Positions 25,741 through 35,371 of a stretch of 64,000 nt of DNA are shown piece after piece. Under the pieces are notes generated by a model that ran no database searches, was not told where the DNA came from, and was given only the letters and a program-made list of their open reading frames with translations. Numbering within the stretch: position 1 is the stretch's first letter; each line of letters begins with the position of its first letter. The stretch comes from Chryseobacterium formosense (lineage in GTDB: Bacteria > Bacteroidota > Bacteroidia > Flavobacteriales > Weeksellaceae). The position numbers and the translations under genes were made by a program. The stretch spans positions 186,001-250,000 of the forward strand of contig NZ_FPAP01000005.1 of the NCBI RefSeq assembly GCF_900116415.1. The letters are read 5' to 3'.

Positions 25741-28581
25741 ATGAGAAAACTTTTACTCACTTTTTTATTACTGATCTTCAGTGGCAATTTTATTTTTGCC
25801 CAGAGAGATACAGAACACTGGATAGCGCCGTACTATGAAACAACAACTGTTACTGCACAGTCGCTTTATCTTTCTACAGATTCCGTAACGCCTTTTGTGG
25901 TAACTGTTTATAGTAACAACGTTGCGTTAGGAACGGTAACAATCAGCAAAGGAAGTCCACAAACATACATTGTTCCTTCTGCACGAATTGCGGTAAACAC
26001 CGAATCGGAAGCTTTTACTGTAATTAATAAGGGATTATATGTTAAAGCTGAAAAACCTTTTTACTGTACACTTAGAATGGTGAATTCAACTCAGCATGCT
26101 GAAGTAGTAACCAGTAAGGGTAAAGCAGGTATCGGCACACAGTTTTTTGTTGCCAGCACACCGTCTACTCAGATTGCATCAAATAATTTCACTGCTGGAG
26201 TTTTAGCAACGGAAGACAATACAACAGTTACTGCGACATGGAGCGCTACTGCTGTTTTCACGTTTTTTGGAGCAACGCCAACAACAAATACGCATACCTT
26301 TGTTTTAAATAAAGGACAATCTTTTGTTTTTGCAGGGCCAATATCTGCTACGGTACCTTTTATGGGTGCAAAAATTGTTTCGAACAAGCCTATTACGCTA
26401 ACTAATGGGAATGTGACTGCTAATTTTGGAACAAACACCGCTTCAGGAAGAGATATTATTTTAGACCAGTCTGTACCGACAAGCAGACTCGGAAATACTT
26501 TTGCAATGGTAAGAACGAGATCTACACTTCCAGATTTGGAAGGAGGAATTGTAATCGCTACTGAAAACAATACAGAAGTATATTTAAACGGGGCTACAAC
26601 TCCCGTAGCAACTTTAGCCCAAGGGCAATGGTACAGAATTTCCGGAAGCAGCTATATTACACAGCCGGGAGGATCACATGCTAATATGTTTATAAGCACT
26701 ACAAAAAATGTTTATTTATATCAATTGGTTTCTGTAAATGATGATAGTGCAACTTGTGGCTTTAACTACATTCCGCCTTTAAACTGTTTTTTACCAAGGA
26801 AAATTGATGAGATTGGTAAAGTGGGTGAAATGCCAACAGGAACTGCAGGAGCGAGTGTTGTACCAGCTAACACTGTTGTAAAATTAAATATTTTAACTGA
26901 AGTAGGTGCAACGGTTACTTACACCGTCAACGGTGGTGCACCAATTACACCAACGGCTGCACAAGGACCGTTCCAGCTGACAGGAAATACCAACTGGGTA
27001 ACCTATGCCATACAACCGATTACCGGCAATATTGCTATACAATCTAACAAGGCGGTAACCGCTGGAATTAACGGAGGACATAGCACTTCAGGATACGGAG
27101 GATATTTCGCGGGGTTTTCTTCAATTCCACTTATTGCAAAAAAGACCGGAGAATGTATTCCGGGACTTGTATTGGAAGTAGATGACAGTTATGATACTTT
27201 TCAGTGGTTTAGAAATGGTATTGCTATCCCAGGTGCAAACAGTAATTCATACACTCCAACACAATCAGGAAACTATACAGTAACCATTACGGTAGGATCT
27301 TGCCTTCCGGAAACCACTCCTGTATTTAAAGTATTTACATGTCTAAATGAAACTACAGCTACAAAAACGGTATGTGAAGGTTATTTAAATATCGTTCCTG
27401 CATTTACATCGTCATCACAAACATTTACACCGGCAAGTGTACAGATTATCACTCCGCCAACAAACGGTACTGCAATAATCAATCCTACTACCGGAGTTAT
27501 AGGATATACTCCAAACAATAATTTTGTGGGAACAGATACAATTGTTTATAAATTCTGTGGAAATGATCCTGAATTTGTAGATTGTGAACAAATTACATTG
27601 ACGCTTACAGTAGCAGCAAGCCCTATAGTAACTAATGCTACATTAAGAACCTGCTTCCTTGAAAGTAATGTTGCAACAGGTCAATTTGACTTAACAACTG
27701 CAATAGTGACTACACAGACCGGCGTAACAAAAACGTATTATCCATCATTGACTGATGCACATAATCAAACAAATGAAATTCTTCAGCCAAATCCGTATAT
27801 TGCTCCGAATGGTGTTGTATATGTAAGAGTAAGCAATGCTAACGGATGTTACCGAGTAGCCGAAGTAACACTTATTGTTCTTCCTCCGGTAAAATCTACG
27901 GTTTTAGAAGACAAAGTAATCTGTATTGAAGACAAAACAGTTTTAGACGCAGGACCAGGATTTGACGGATACGAATGGAGCACAGGCGACACAACTCAGA
28001 CGACTTCCAACATCGGCGTTGGAACATATTGGGTAAAATTGAAAACAGGAGATTGCATCACAAAACAAGAAGTAAAAGTTTATGCATCAGAGCAGCCTGT
28101 TATTACCAATGTTGAGGTTTCGAGTACAAGTATTACGGTTTCCGTAACAGGAGGTGTTGCACCATATGAATATTCAATAAACAATATCAACTGGCAGTCA
28201 TCTAATGTATTTACAGATCTTCCAAGAGGTGACGTTAAAGTTTACGTAAGAGACACATTCAATTGTGTTCCTATGGAAGTAAATATTACGATTCCTAACA
28301 TTGTAAATGTAATTACTCCGAATTCTGATGGTGTAAATGATATTTTAGATTATTCAGCACTTGCCAACAAACCGAATTTGGTATTCAACATCTTTGACAG
28401 ATACGGAAACAGAATTCACCAGGGTAATAAAGACAACGGTTATACATGGGATGGAACTACCAATGATAAGAAGAAAGTTTCTACAGGAAATTACTGGTAC
28501 AACATCAGCTGGAATGAGAACAACAGAACTAAAACACCTATTAAATTCTCAGGCTGGATTTTAGTTAAAAACAGAGAATAA
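25741..28581 (+). CDS. Giant secreted IgGFc-like / T9SS type B protein, copy 3
   Basis: A 946-residue protein (ATG at 25741; the open frame reaches back to 25639 through a terminator and promoter, so the longer form is not used). Signal peptide about 1-20 (FIFAQ), IgGFc-like domain beginning RDTEHWIAPYY, Ig-like domain, VNP-type module and only one CHU-type unit of about 85 residues, then the Ig-like pair and the T9SS type B C-terminal domain (about 857-946). Compared with copy 2 one whole CHU unit is missing, so the pair differs by a clean repeat-unit gain or loss. Probably exported by the type IX system. Confidence 0.88.
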   Translation: MRKLLLTFLLLIFSGNFIFAQRDTEHWIAPYYETTTVTAQSLYLSTDSVTPFVVTVYSNNVALGTVTISKGSPQTYIVPSARIAVNTESEAFTVINKGLYVKAEKPFYCTLRMVNSTQHAEVVTSKGKAGIGTQFFVASTPSTQIASNNFTAGVLATEDNTTVTATWSATAVFTFFGATPTTNTHTFVLNKGQSFVFAGPISATVPFMGAKIVSNKPITLTNGNVTANFGTNTASGRDIILDQSVPTSRLGNTFAMVRTRSTLPDLEGGIVIATENNTEVYLNGATTPVATLAQGQWYRISGSSYITQPGGSHANMFISTTKNVYLYQLVSVNDDSATCGFNYIPPLNCFLPRKIDEIGKVGEMPTGTAGASVVPANTVVKLNILTEVGATVTYTVNGGAPITPTAAQGPFQLTGNTNWVTYAIQPITGNIAIQSNKAVTAGINGGHSTSGYGGYFAGFSSIPLIAKKTGECIPGLVLEVDDSYDTFQWFRNGIAIPGANSNSYTPTQSGNYTVTITVGSCLPETTPVFKVFTCLNETTATKTVCEGYLNIVPAFTSSSQTFTPASVQIITPPTNGTAIINPTTGVIGYTPNNNFVGTDTIVYKFCGNDPEFVDCEQITLTLTVAASPIVTNATLRTCFLESNVATGQFDLTTAIVTTQTGVTKTYYPSLTDAHNQTNEILQPNPYIAPNGVVYVRVSNANGCYRVAEVTLIVLPPVKSTVLEDKVICIEDKTVLDAGPGFDGYEWSTGDTTQTTSNIGVGTYWVKLKTGDCITKQEVKVYASEQPVITNVEVSSTSITVSVTGGVAPYEYSINNINWQSSNVFTDLPRGDVKVYVRDTFNCVPMEVNITIPNIVNVITPNSDGVNDILDYSALANKPNLVFNIFDRYGNRIHQGNKDNGYTWDGTTNDKKKVSTGNYWYNISWNENNRTKTPIKFSGWILVKNRE

Positions 28582-28605
28582 ATTATTATGTAATTTAAAT
28601 ATGAT

Positions 28606-28635
28606 AAAAACCACGATATTAAATCGTGGTTTTTT
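28606..28635 (+). terminator. Intrinsic terminator after T9SS protein copy 3
   Basis: AAACCACGAT and ATCGTGGTTT form a 10-bp stem with a short ATTAA-type loop, followed by T6. Confidence 0.92.
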
Positions 28636-28669
28636 GTTTATTTTTAAAACAATTAACGTATTTTATTAT

Positions 28670-28677
28670 TAAATTTG
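28670..28677 (+). promoter_or_regulatory. -7 box of T9SS protein copy 4
   Basis: TAAATTTG, 19 bp before the ATG at 28697, the same box and distance as in copy 1. Confidence 0.55.
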
Positions 28678-28696
28678 TGAGAAATTCGAGTTCAAA

Positions 28697-31600
28697 ATGA
28701 AGAAAATTCTATCTTTTTTTCTTATTTTTTATATATTCTCTATATCTTTTGCACAGCTGGACAGAGAACATTGGTTTGCGCCAATGGTAGATCGTACCGG
28801 AAATCCGAATCCATATCAAAAACTTTACTTATCAACCAATCGTACTACCCCGTTTGCAGTAACTATTTACAACAATAATGTCGTAATCGGTACAGTTACA
28901 ATCAGCAAAAACAATCCGCAAAAATTTGATGTTCTCAGAAATTACATAATCACAACTCAACAGACCGATCTTTTCACCCCTACAACAAAAGGGTTATATC
29001 TAAAAGCAGATTTTCCGTTTTATGCGAACTTAAGATTTTCAGTTTATAACCACGCAGAAATTATTACTTCAAAAGGTATTGCATCTACCGGCACAACTTT
29101 CCATGTTGCTACAGCGCCGGTTACGGTAAGCAATGCAATTCTGAATTTTATGACCAGTGTATTGGCAACTGAAGACAATACAACCGTAACGGTATCCGGC
29201 TATAAAACTGCCGTTCAGTTTTCTAACGGAACAACAGGAGCAACAAACCCTACCCTAACTTTTACATTAAATAAAGGTCAGTCATATATTATTGATGGGA
29301 TCGGGGATATTGCAGGAAATTTTGACGGTTTTATTGGTGCTAAAATTACAGCCACAAAACCTGTAAATATTACCAACGGTAACTTCAATGGTCAATATGC
29401 CGGTAATAACCCCACAAGTTCTGATATTCTGATGGATCAGTCTATACCGGTAAATCAGCTTGGAAGCACTTTTGCTCTTGTAAAAGGTAACGGAAATATT
29501 GGCAGCAATATGGAAGGTGCATTGATTATTGCAACGCAGGACAATACTTTGGTCTACGTCAATGATGAAACAGCTCCAATCGCAACATTAAATACCGGAC
29601 AATACTTTGTAGTTCCCGACACAAAATATAGATTGCAGGGGACGACAGGTCACTATAATCTCTATATTGTAACGAGTAAAAACGCATATGTCTATCAGCT
29701 TCTTGCAGGAGCCGCAAGTACAGGAAATGAAGTAGCAACCGGAGGTTTCAATTTTATTCCCGGCTTAAACTGTTATCTTCCTAAACAGATTAATGAAATA
29801 GGTTTAATTAATGAAAACTTTGTTCATACAAATAATAATCCTGCCGGAATACTTACAATTCCTACAAAACTAAATTTAATTACAGAACGGGGAGCTGCAG
29901 TTTTGGTTAATAATGCTCCACCTCCTGCGGGAACAGGACCTTTCGACATGACAGGAAATGTGAATTGGGTAACGTATGGAATTCCGAATACTACAGGAAC
30001 AATCACTGTAACATCTACAAAAGCAATCACAGCGGGTATTACAGCAGGAAGTGACGCCGTAGGTTATGGCGGTTTTTTTGCCGGATTTCCCACTCAGCCT
30101 ATTATCTTAAAATCAGGAGGAGATTGCGTTCCAGGGATTGTTCTTACTGTTGATCCTACCATTTATGAATCGTATCAATGGTATGTTGGCGGTGTACTTA
30201 TTACTGGCGCAACATCACCTTCATATACTCCTACAGGATCTGGGAATTATACCTGTGCTGTTACGATGGGAACTTGTGCACCATTGATTACGGTACCTTT
30301 TAAAGTTTTAAACTGTACAAAACAATCTTCGGTATCTTATAATATTTGTGATGTAAAAGTTATTACACCAGCGTTTACAACTTCTACTCAAACACCGGTT
30401 GCATCAACCGTATCGATTACCACAACTCCAACATTAGGAACAGCTACTGTAAATACTGCTACAGGAGTTATTACATACACCGCTACCAATCCGGCAGCAG
30501 GAGGAACAGATACTTTTGTTTATACATTTTGCGGAAATAACACTGAATTTCCGGATTGTGAAACAATAACCGTTACAATTAATATTCAGCCTGTTACAGT
30601 AAATAATGCAACTATAAATGCATGTAATGTAAATGGTTCAGGAACATTTGATCTTACAAGTGCCAATGTTACAACAAATTCACCGGTAACAATTACATAC
30701 TACCCCTCTCTTGCAACTGCACAGAATGAAACACCGTCGGCATTAATCACGGTGCCAAATACATATCCTGCACCCAACGGAACGATTGTTTATGCGGTTG
30801 TGAAAAATAGCACAGGATGTAAAAATATTGCCCAGATTACTTTGAATCTTTATCCGTTAGCCGTTGTTACACCAGTAAATATGGGTGTTCAGTGTGATGA
30901 AAATCTTGACGGTACCGTAAACATAGTTTTATCAGACATTACACAATTAATTTTAAATAACCCGGCCTATTTTACCAATGTAAGATATTATGCTCAGTTA
31001 ACAGACGCAAACGCAGGAAATGCCAATACGCTTCCCAATAACTGGAGCTACACGGTTAATACAACAATTTATATCAGAGTAGATTCTCCAAATGGTTGTG
31101 CACCGGTAATTCAGCCGGTAAATTTCACAGTCGGATCAAAATTAACCTTAATAACGAAAACACTTACAACGACATTCTGTGATGACGATTTAGACGGAGT
31201 GAAACCAATGAATCTTTCCCAATTCTTAAATCAGTTCACAACAGATCCTCTCGTAACGGCAAGCTATCATGCAACATTGGCAGATGCTCAGAATGATGTT
31301 GCTCCCATAAGCGCCGCCGTAACTCTTACAGGTGTGCATACTTACTATGTCCGATTTGAAAAGAGCGGATTCTGTCCGGATGTAGCAACAATAAATGTTA
31401 CTTTAAAAGTTCCAAAAAAATCAGATATTCTGAAAGATCAGTTTATTTGTCCGGATACGGCGACTAATCTCGATGCAGGCTCAGGTTTTGACGCTTATCT
31501 TTGGAGTACCGGTGCTACAACACCTGCAATCTCAAATGTCACTGTCGGAAATTATTGGGTAGACCTTACTTTCGATGGCTGTACATACAGACAATTTGTA

Positions 31601-32119
31601 AATGTTTCCCAATCTACATTACCGGTTATCAATTCAATAGAAATAAACGGAACAACCGTAATAATTGGTGTAAGCGGTGGAACCCCGGCGTATGAATATT
31701 CAATTGACGGATTCAACTGGCAAAGTTCAAATACATTCACCAATTTAAGCATAGGAACATATACCGTTTACGTAAGAGATTCTTTAGTGTGTGATATTGT
31801 AAAAGAAAATTTTGTGATCATTAAACTGATCAATACGATCACACCAAACGGAGACGGAAGAAATGACGAAATCGATTATTCTTCATTAATGAACAAAGAA
31901 AATCTTGAATTCCGAATTTTCGACAGATATGGTGCTGAAGTATTCCGTGGTACACCAACCAACAAATTTACCTGGGATGGCAACATGAAAGGAAGACCTG
32001 TACCAACGGCAACATACTGGTATTTCCTGAGCTGGACAGAACTCGGAAATATCACAACCGTAAAGTATTCGAGCTGGCTTCTGGTAAAACACAGAAATGA
32101 TAATTTATGGGATAAATAA
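28697..32119 (+). CDS. Giant secreted IgGFc-like / T9SS type B protein, copy 4
   Basis: A 1140-residue protein, the longest of the four. Signal peptide about 1-19 (ISFAQ), IgGFc-like domain starting LDREHWFAPM, Ig-like domain (QWYVGGVLI), VNTATGVITYTAT module, and three CHU-type units. These include the C-D-x-NLDGTVNI and CDDDLDGVKPMNL units that copy 1 also has, with a NAGNANTLP strand. The Ig-like pair and T9SS type B C-terminal domain (about 1045-1135) follow. Unlike the other three, which end in the shared VKNRE, it continues with VKHRNDNLWDK. It groups with copy 1 by domain order and N-terminal motif. Confidence 0.88.
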   Translation: MKKILSFFLIFYIFSISFAQLDREHWFAPMVDRTGNPNPYQKLYLSTNRTTPFAVTIYNNNVVIGTVTISKNNPQKFDVLRNYIITTQQTDLFTPTTKGLYLKADFPFYANLRFSVYNHAEIITSKGIASTGTTFHVATAPVTVSNAILNFMTSVLATEDNTTVTVSGYKTAVQFSNGTTGATNPTLTFTLNKGQSYIIDGIGDIAGNFDGFIGAKITATKPVNITNGNFNGQYAGNNPTSSDILMDQSIPVNQLGSTFALVKGNGNIGSNMEGALIIATQDNTLVYVNDETAPIATLNTGQYFVVPDTKYRLQGTTGHYNLYIVTSKNAYVYQLLAGAASTGNEVATGGFNFIPGLNCYLPKQINEIGLINENFVHTNNNPAGILTIPTKLNLITERGAAVLVNNAPPPAGTGPFDMTGNVNWVTYGIPNTTGTITVTSTKAITAGITAGSDAVGYGGFFAGFPTQPIILKSGGDCVPGIVLTVDPTIYESYQWYVGGVLITGATSPSYTPTGSGNYTCAVTMGTCAPLITVPFKVLNCTKQSSVSYNICDVKVITPAFTTSTQTPVASTVSITTTPTLGTATVNTATGVITYTATNPAAGGTDTFVYTFCGNNTEFPDCETITVTINIQPVTVNNATINACNVNGSGTFDLTSANVTTNSPVTITYYPSLATAQNETPSALITVPNTYPAPNGTIVYAVVKNSTGCKNIAQITLNLYPLAVVTPVNMGVQCDENLDGTVNIVLSDITQLILNNPAYFTNVRYYAQLTDANAGNANTLPNNWSYTVNTTIYIRVDSPNGCAPVIQPVNFTVGSKLTLITKTLTTTFCDDDLDGVKPMNLSQFLNQFTTDPLVTASYHATLADAQNDVAPISAAVTLTGVHTYYVRFEKSGFCPDVATINVTLKVPKKSDILKDQFICPDTATNLDAGSGFDAYLWSTGATTPAISNVTVGNYWVDLTFDGCTYRQFVNVSQSTLPVINSIEINGTTVIIGVSGGTPAYEYSIDGFNWQSSNTFTNLSIGTYTVYVRDSLVCDIVKENFVIIKLINTITPNGDGRNDEIDYSSLMNKENLEFRIFDRYGAEVFRGTPTNKFTWDGNMKGRPVPTATYWYFLSWTELGNITTVKYSSWLLVKHRNDNLWDK

Positions 32120-32226
32120 ATTCAAATAAAATTTCTATAACATTCATTAACAGTTTAATCTAAAGTTTAATATAACTTTAACCACCTATTGGCTCATCCT
32201 GCATGAAAATTGACGCAATTCTTATG

Positions 32227-32234
32227 TAATTTTG
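32227..32234 (+). promoter_or_regulatory. -7 promoter box for the gene at 32243
   Basis: TAATTTTG, only 8 bp before the ATG at 32243, suggesting a very short leader or a leaderless transcript. Confidence 0.45.
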
Positions 32235-32242
32235 CACAACAT

Positions 32243-33031
32243 ATGAAGAAACTTATACTAGTAATGCTGTTGGTTTTTGCAGTTAAAATTAATGCGCAGA
32301 TTTTTTCGGGAGAGGTATTTTTAAGAGACAATTCATCATTGTATCTTAATCAGGTGTATGTCACCAATCTCACAACCCTGAAAACTGTTCTTACCACATA
32401 CAACGGAGATTTCAACATCAACGCTGAGCCGGGCGATGTGATTCGTTTCACGTCTATTGTTACAGAAAGAAAAGATGTAAAGCTGACTCCTCAAATGTTC
32501 AACTCTAAAAATCTGGTTGAATTAAAGATTGCTTATCACGATATTCAGGAAGTGGTCATCAGCAGATTCCGTCCTACAGGAAATCTAAGATATGATGTGA
32601 ATTCCCTTCGCAAAGAAGATAAGGCTTTAGCCCTGAAAAAAGTAATCGGTCTTCCCGAGCCTAAAGGTGACGGAACTTCTCCTCAGCTTCCGGTTGCCGG
32701 GTTAAGAGACGGAGGTCTTACTTTCAGCATTGAAAGTATTTTTGATATTCTTTCGGGAGAACGCAAGAAAAAACAGAGATTGGTCGCTTATGAAAGAATG
32801 AGCAATTCTGTTACCCAAGTCAAAAATTATTTAGGAAAAGAATACTTTACAAGATTTAAGATTCCGGAAAACCTTATCGACAATTTCCTACAGTTTGTTT
32901 ATACATCAGAAAATATCGATGTTTATATACAAAGCGGAAATATTGAAGCGGTAAAGATTCCGATCGAAAAATACCTGCCGATATATCAGAGAAGACTGAA
33001 AAATTCTCATCTTCAGGAAATTGTAAATTAA
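32243..33031 (+). CDS. Exported protein with CarboxypepD-regulatory-like domain
   Basis: A 262-residue protein with a signal peptide (MKKLILVMLLVFAVKINAQ). Residues 20-110 look like the beta-sandwich CarboxypepD_reg-like domain common in Bacteroidota envelope proteins (GEVFLRDNSSLYLNQVYVTNLTT, then a GDVIRFTSI strand). The rest (RPTGNLRYDVNSLRKEDKALALKKVIGLPEP onward) is a charged helical region with no recognised fold. The start at 32243 is preferred over 32210 because the signal peptide begins there. Function unknown; probably periplasmic or outer-membrane associated. It lies downstream of the giant T9SS proteins. Confidence 0.72.
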   Translation: MKKLILVMLLVFAVKINAQIFSGEVFLRDNSSLYLNQVYVTNLTTLKTVLTTYNGDFNINAEPGDVIRFTSIVTERKDVKLTPQMFNSKNLVELKIAYHDIQEVVISRFRPTGNLRYDVNSLRKEDKALALKKVIGLPEPKGDGTSPQLPVAGLRDGGLTFSIESIFDILSGERKKKQRLVAYERMSNSVTQVKNYLGKEYFTRFKIPENLIDNFLQFVYTSENIDVYIQSGNIEAVKIPIEKYLPIYQRRLKNSHLQEIVN

Positions 33032-33187
33032 TCTGATGAGTTTGAAGCTCTAAACCATTAATTAAATTAAATCTTAATAATTCAGGCAATATATTCTTTC
33101 AAATTTTGTTTATTTTTAATGAGCCTAATCATTCATTAAACTTCATCAATATTGAGAAACGCACTGCACACCATAAAATATTATTCA

Positions 33188-33967
33188 ATGAAAAAGTTAG
33201 TTTTACTTTTTACTACTTTATTATTTGTTTCTTTTTCAGCTCAAAAAAAGGGTAAAGATTACAGCGAGATCCTTAAAAGCAAAAATATTTACGAGATCAA
33301 TGCTTTCCTGAGAGATGCTCATCCCGATGATCCCCGAAGATCTGTCCTAAAGCCAAGAGTAATGGACATGATGAAAGAATACATTAAAACGGCACCTCCG
33401 GGAGACAGAAAAGTAAAAGAGATGCAGGAAAATCTGGCAAGACTGAGAAGAGGTCCTTCAACGAAAATTTCTTTTGAAGAGATGAACGCCATGATCAAGC
33501 AGAAACAAATCTTGAAATACCAGAAGCAGTTGCAGGTGGGCCAGTCTGCTGTTGTTTATACACCAAGTACTGCGCAGAATGTATATGTTACCAATACGAC
33601 TGCTACAAAAAACACAAAAGTGATTGCAGATACCGAAGCATCGGAATTCAATATGCTGATGGGAGAAAACTCAACAGAGCATAAAAATAAAACCGTGAAG
33701 ATCCTGAATTCATTATTCGACAACGATCCGAATGCAAAAGAATGTATCGTCATGATCGAAAACAGATCAGACTGCAACATCATTGTAAGGATTGAAGGAG
33801 TCGGAAATACCAAATACAGACTTCCTGTTCCTGCACATGGCGATAATTCGATTGTTGTACAAAAAGGAGATTATCTTTTATCCAGTATTGTTTGCGGCGC
33901 TCAGTACGCTTCACAAAAAACCATTCAGAAACCTATGATGGTGGCTTTAGGCAGCTCTGCAAAATAA
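33188..33967 (+). CDS. Secreted protein of the two-cysteine (DUF6759-like) family, copy 2
   Basis: A 259-residue exported protein (signal peptide MKKLVLLFTTLLFVSFSAQ). A short helical repeat-like N-terminal segment (YEINAFLRDAHPDDPRRSVLKPRV, about 35-58) is shared with copy 4 (about 35-57). Residues 168-252 are the family domain, with conserved Cys196 and Cys236, VPAHGDNSIVV and KGDYLLSSIVC. The TTG at 33152 opens a longer frame, but the ATG at 33188 gives the signal peptide directly. Function unknown. Confidence 0.78.
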   Translation: MKKLVLLFTTLLFVSFSAQKKGKDYSEILKSKNIYEINAFLRDAHPDDPRRSVLKPRVMDMMKEYIKTAPPGDRKVKEMQENLARLRRGPSTKISFEEMNAMIKQKQILKYQKQLQVGQSAVVYTPSTAQNVYVTNTTATKNTKVIADTEASEFNMLMGENSTEHKNKTVKILNSLFDNDPNAKECIVMIENRSDCNIIVRIEGVGNTKYRLPVPAHGDNSIVVQKGDYLLSSIVCGAQYASQKTIQKPMMVALGSSAK

Positions 33968-34004
33968 TTTGAAATTCAAAATAGTAACCTTGCATTTTAA
34001 AAGC

Positions 34005-34033
34005 TTGAATGCTGCATAATTTTCGTAATTTTG
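34005..34033 (+). promoter_or_regulatory. Promoter of trmB
   Basis: TTG at 34005-34007, an 18-bp spacer and TAATTTTG at 34026-34033 fit the Bacteroidota promoter pattern; the ATG is 20 bp downstream. Confidence 0.7.
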
Positions 34034-34053
34034 CAGACTTTCATACATAGTTC

Positions 34054-34731
34054 ATGGGCAAAAACAAATTAAGAAGATTCGCAGAGAACAGAATATTACC
34101 CAACGTCATTCAGCCAACCAGAGATGAAGCTCTCGAAGGTTTTAAACTTAAAGGAAACTGGAGAAAAGATTTCTTTAAAAACGAACAGCCGATCGTTTTG
34201 GAATTAGGTTGTGGTAAAGGAGAATATACAGTAGGGCTTGCAAAAACCTTTACAGATAAAAATTTTATCGGAATTGACATCAAAGGTGCAAGATTCTGGT
34301 TTGGAGCTAAAGAAGCGGTAGAAAACGGAATGAACAATGTTGCATTCTTACGATCACAAATCGAGCTTGTAGATTATTTTTTTGCCGAAAATGAAGTCGA
34401 TGAAATCTGGATTACCTTTCCCGATCCTCAGATCAAATTCAAGCGTACAAAACATAGATTAACACATCCCGATTTTCTTGAAAGATATAAAAGATTTCTA
34501 AAACCGGGCGGCATTGTACATTTAAAAACAGATTCAGAATTTTTACATGGCTATACGCTAGGTTATTTGCAGGGTGCCGGATACGAAATCACTTCTGCTC
34601 ATCACGATATTTACGGAGCTCTGGAATACGATCCGAATACACCACATTTAAGAGATATCAGAACGCATTATGAAGAGTTGTTTTCTACTAAAGGAAAAAC
34701 GATTACTTATATTAAATTTAAAATTAATTAA
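34054..34731 (+). CDS. trmB: tRNA (guanine-N7-)-methyltransferase
   Basis: A 225-residue SAM-dependent enzyme that makes m7G46 in the variable loop of tRNAs. The SAM-binding motif is LELGCGKGEYTVGLA (about 49-63). FIGIDIKGARFW follows, and the family signature is ITFPDPQIKFKRTKHRLT (about 120-137). The length and motifs are complete. It is in the middle of the two-cysteine family genes, with its own promoter and terminator, and I see no functional link to them. Confidence 0.95.
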   Translation: MGKNKLRRFAENRILPNVIQPTRDEALEGFKLKGNWRKDFFKNEQPIVLELGCGKGEYTVGLAKTFTDKNFIGIDIKGARFWFGAKEAVENGMNNVAFLRSQIELVDYFFAENEVDEIWITFPDPQIKFKRTKHRLTHPDFLERYKRFLKPGGIVHLKTDSEFLHGYTLGYLQGAGYEITSAHHDIYGALEYDPNTPHLRDIRTHYEELFSTKGKTITYIKFKIN

Positions 34732-34744
34732 TTTTCAAAATAAG

Positions 34745-34773
34745 AAAAGGTTGTACATAATACAGCCTTTTTT
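34745..34773 (+). terminator. Intrinsic terminator after trmB
   Basis: AAAGGTTGTA pairs with TACAGCCTTT (one G-T wobble) around CATAA, followed by T6. Confidence 0.85.
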
Positions 34774-34834
34774 AATACAATAAAGTGAGCATTTCCGAGT
34801 TTTATTTATGACTAAATTCAAGCTAAATTTTAAT

Positions 34835-35290
34835 ATGAAAAAACATTTTCTTCTTATCATTCTTATCCTCTCATTTCTAAATAGCTGCGGAAGCACAAAT
34901 CATAATACCAAGCCAACTCCAAAAAATACATTTCCTAAAAACTCAAACACCGGAACAAAAACAAATCCTGCATCAACAACCGAGCAAGAATACCAGGCTT
35001 TATTAAAAATATATAAGCCGGAAACGGCAGATGTTCTGAATGACCTGCTGAACAGCTCATCAAACAATACCAAAACATCAGTATCGGTAGAAAATAAGTC
35101 CAGATGCAATATGGTTCTTACGATAAGCGGAAACAATTATTTCAAAAAAATTCCGATTGCGGCAGGTAAGATTGGGTACGCTATGGTTCCAAAAAATCAG
35201 AATTACAGTTTGTCGGCAATGGTTTGCAATTCAAAATATCAGAAAACAAAATTTATTGCAAATTCTTACAGCATCATGTTGTCTAACTAA
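34835..35290 (+). CDS. Lipoprotein of the two-cysteine (DUF6759-like) family, copy 3 (short)
   Basis: A 151-residue lipoprotein: signal peptide MKKHFLLIILILSFLNSC with the lipobox cysteine at 18. A low-complexity Asn/Thr/Lys/Pro linker (about 20-50) is followed by the family domain (about 65-150), with Cys91 and Cys131 and a NNYFKKIPIAAG strand pair. It lacks the helical N-terminal domain of copies 1, 2 and 4. The ATG at 34835 is preferred over 34808 because it starts the signal peptide. Function unknown; likely anchored in a membrane leaflet facing the periplasm or the surface. Confidence 0.75.
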   Translation: MKKHFLLIILILSFLNSCGSTNHNTKPTPKNTFPKNSNTGTKTNPASTTEQEYQALLKIYKPETADVLNDLLNSSSNNTKTSVSVENKSRCNMVLTISGNNYFKKIPIAAGKIGYAMVPKNQNYSLSAMVCNSKYQKTKFIANSYSIMLSN

Positions 35291-35310
35291 ATGATTTAAA
35301 ATTAATTGCT

Positions 35311-35318
35311 TACATTTG
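35311..35318 (+). promoter_or_regulatory. -7 box before the gene at 35372
   Basis: TACATTTG, 53 bp before the ATG at 35372. No clear -33 element. Confidence 0.45.
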
Positions 35319-35371
35319 CAATCCGATAATTTCTGAACAAAATTCAGAACAAATTACTAAAACACAATTCG

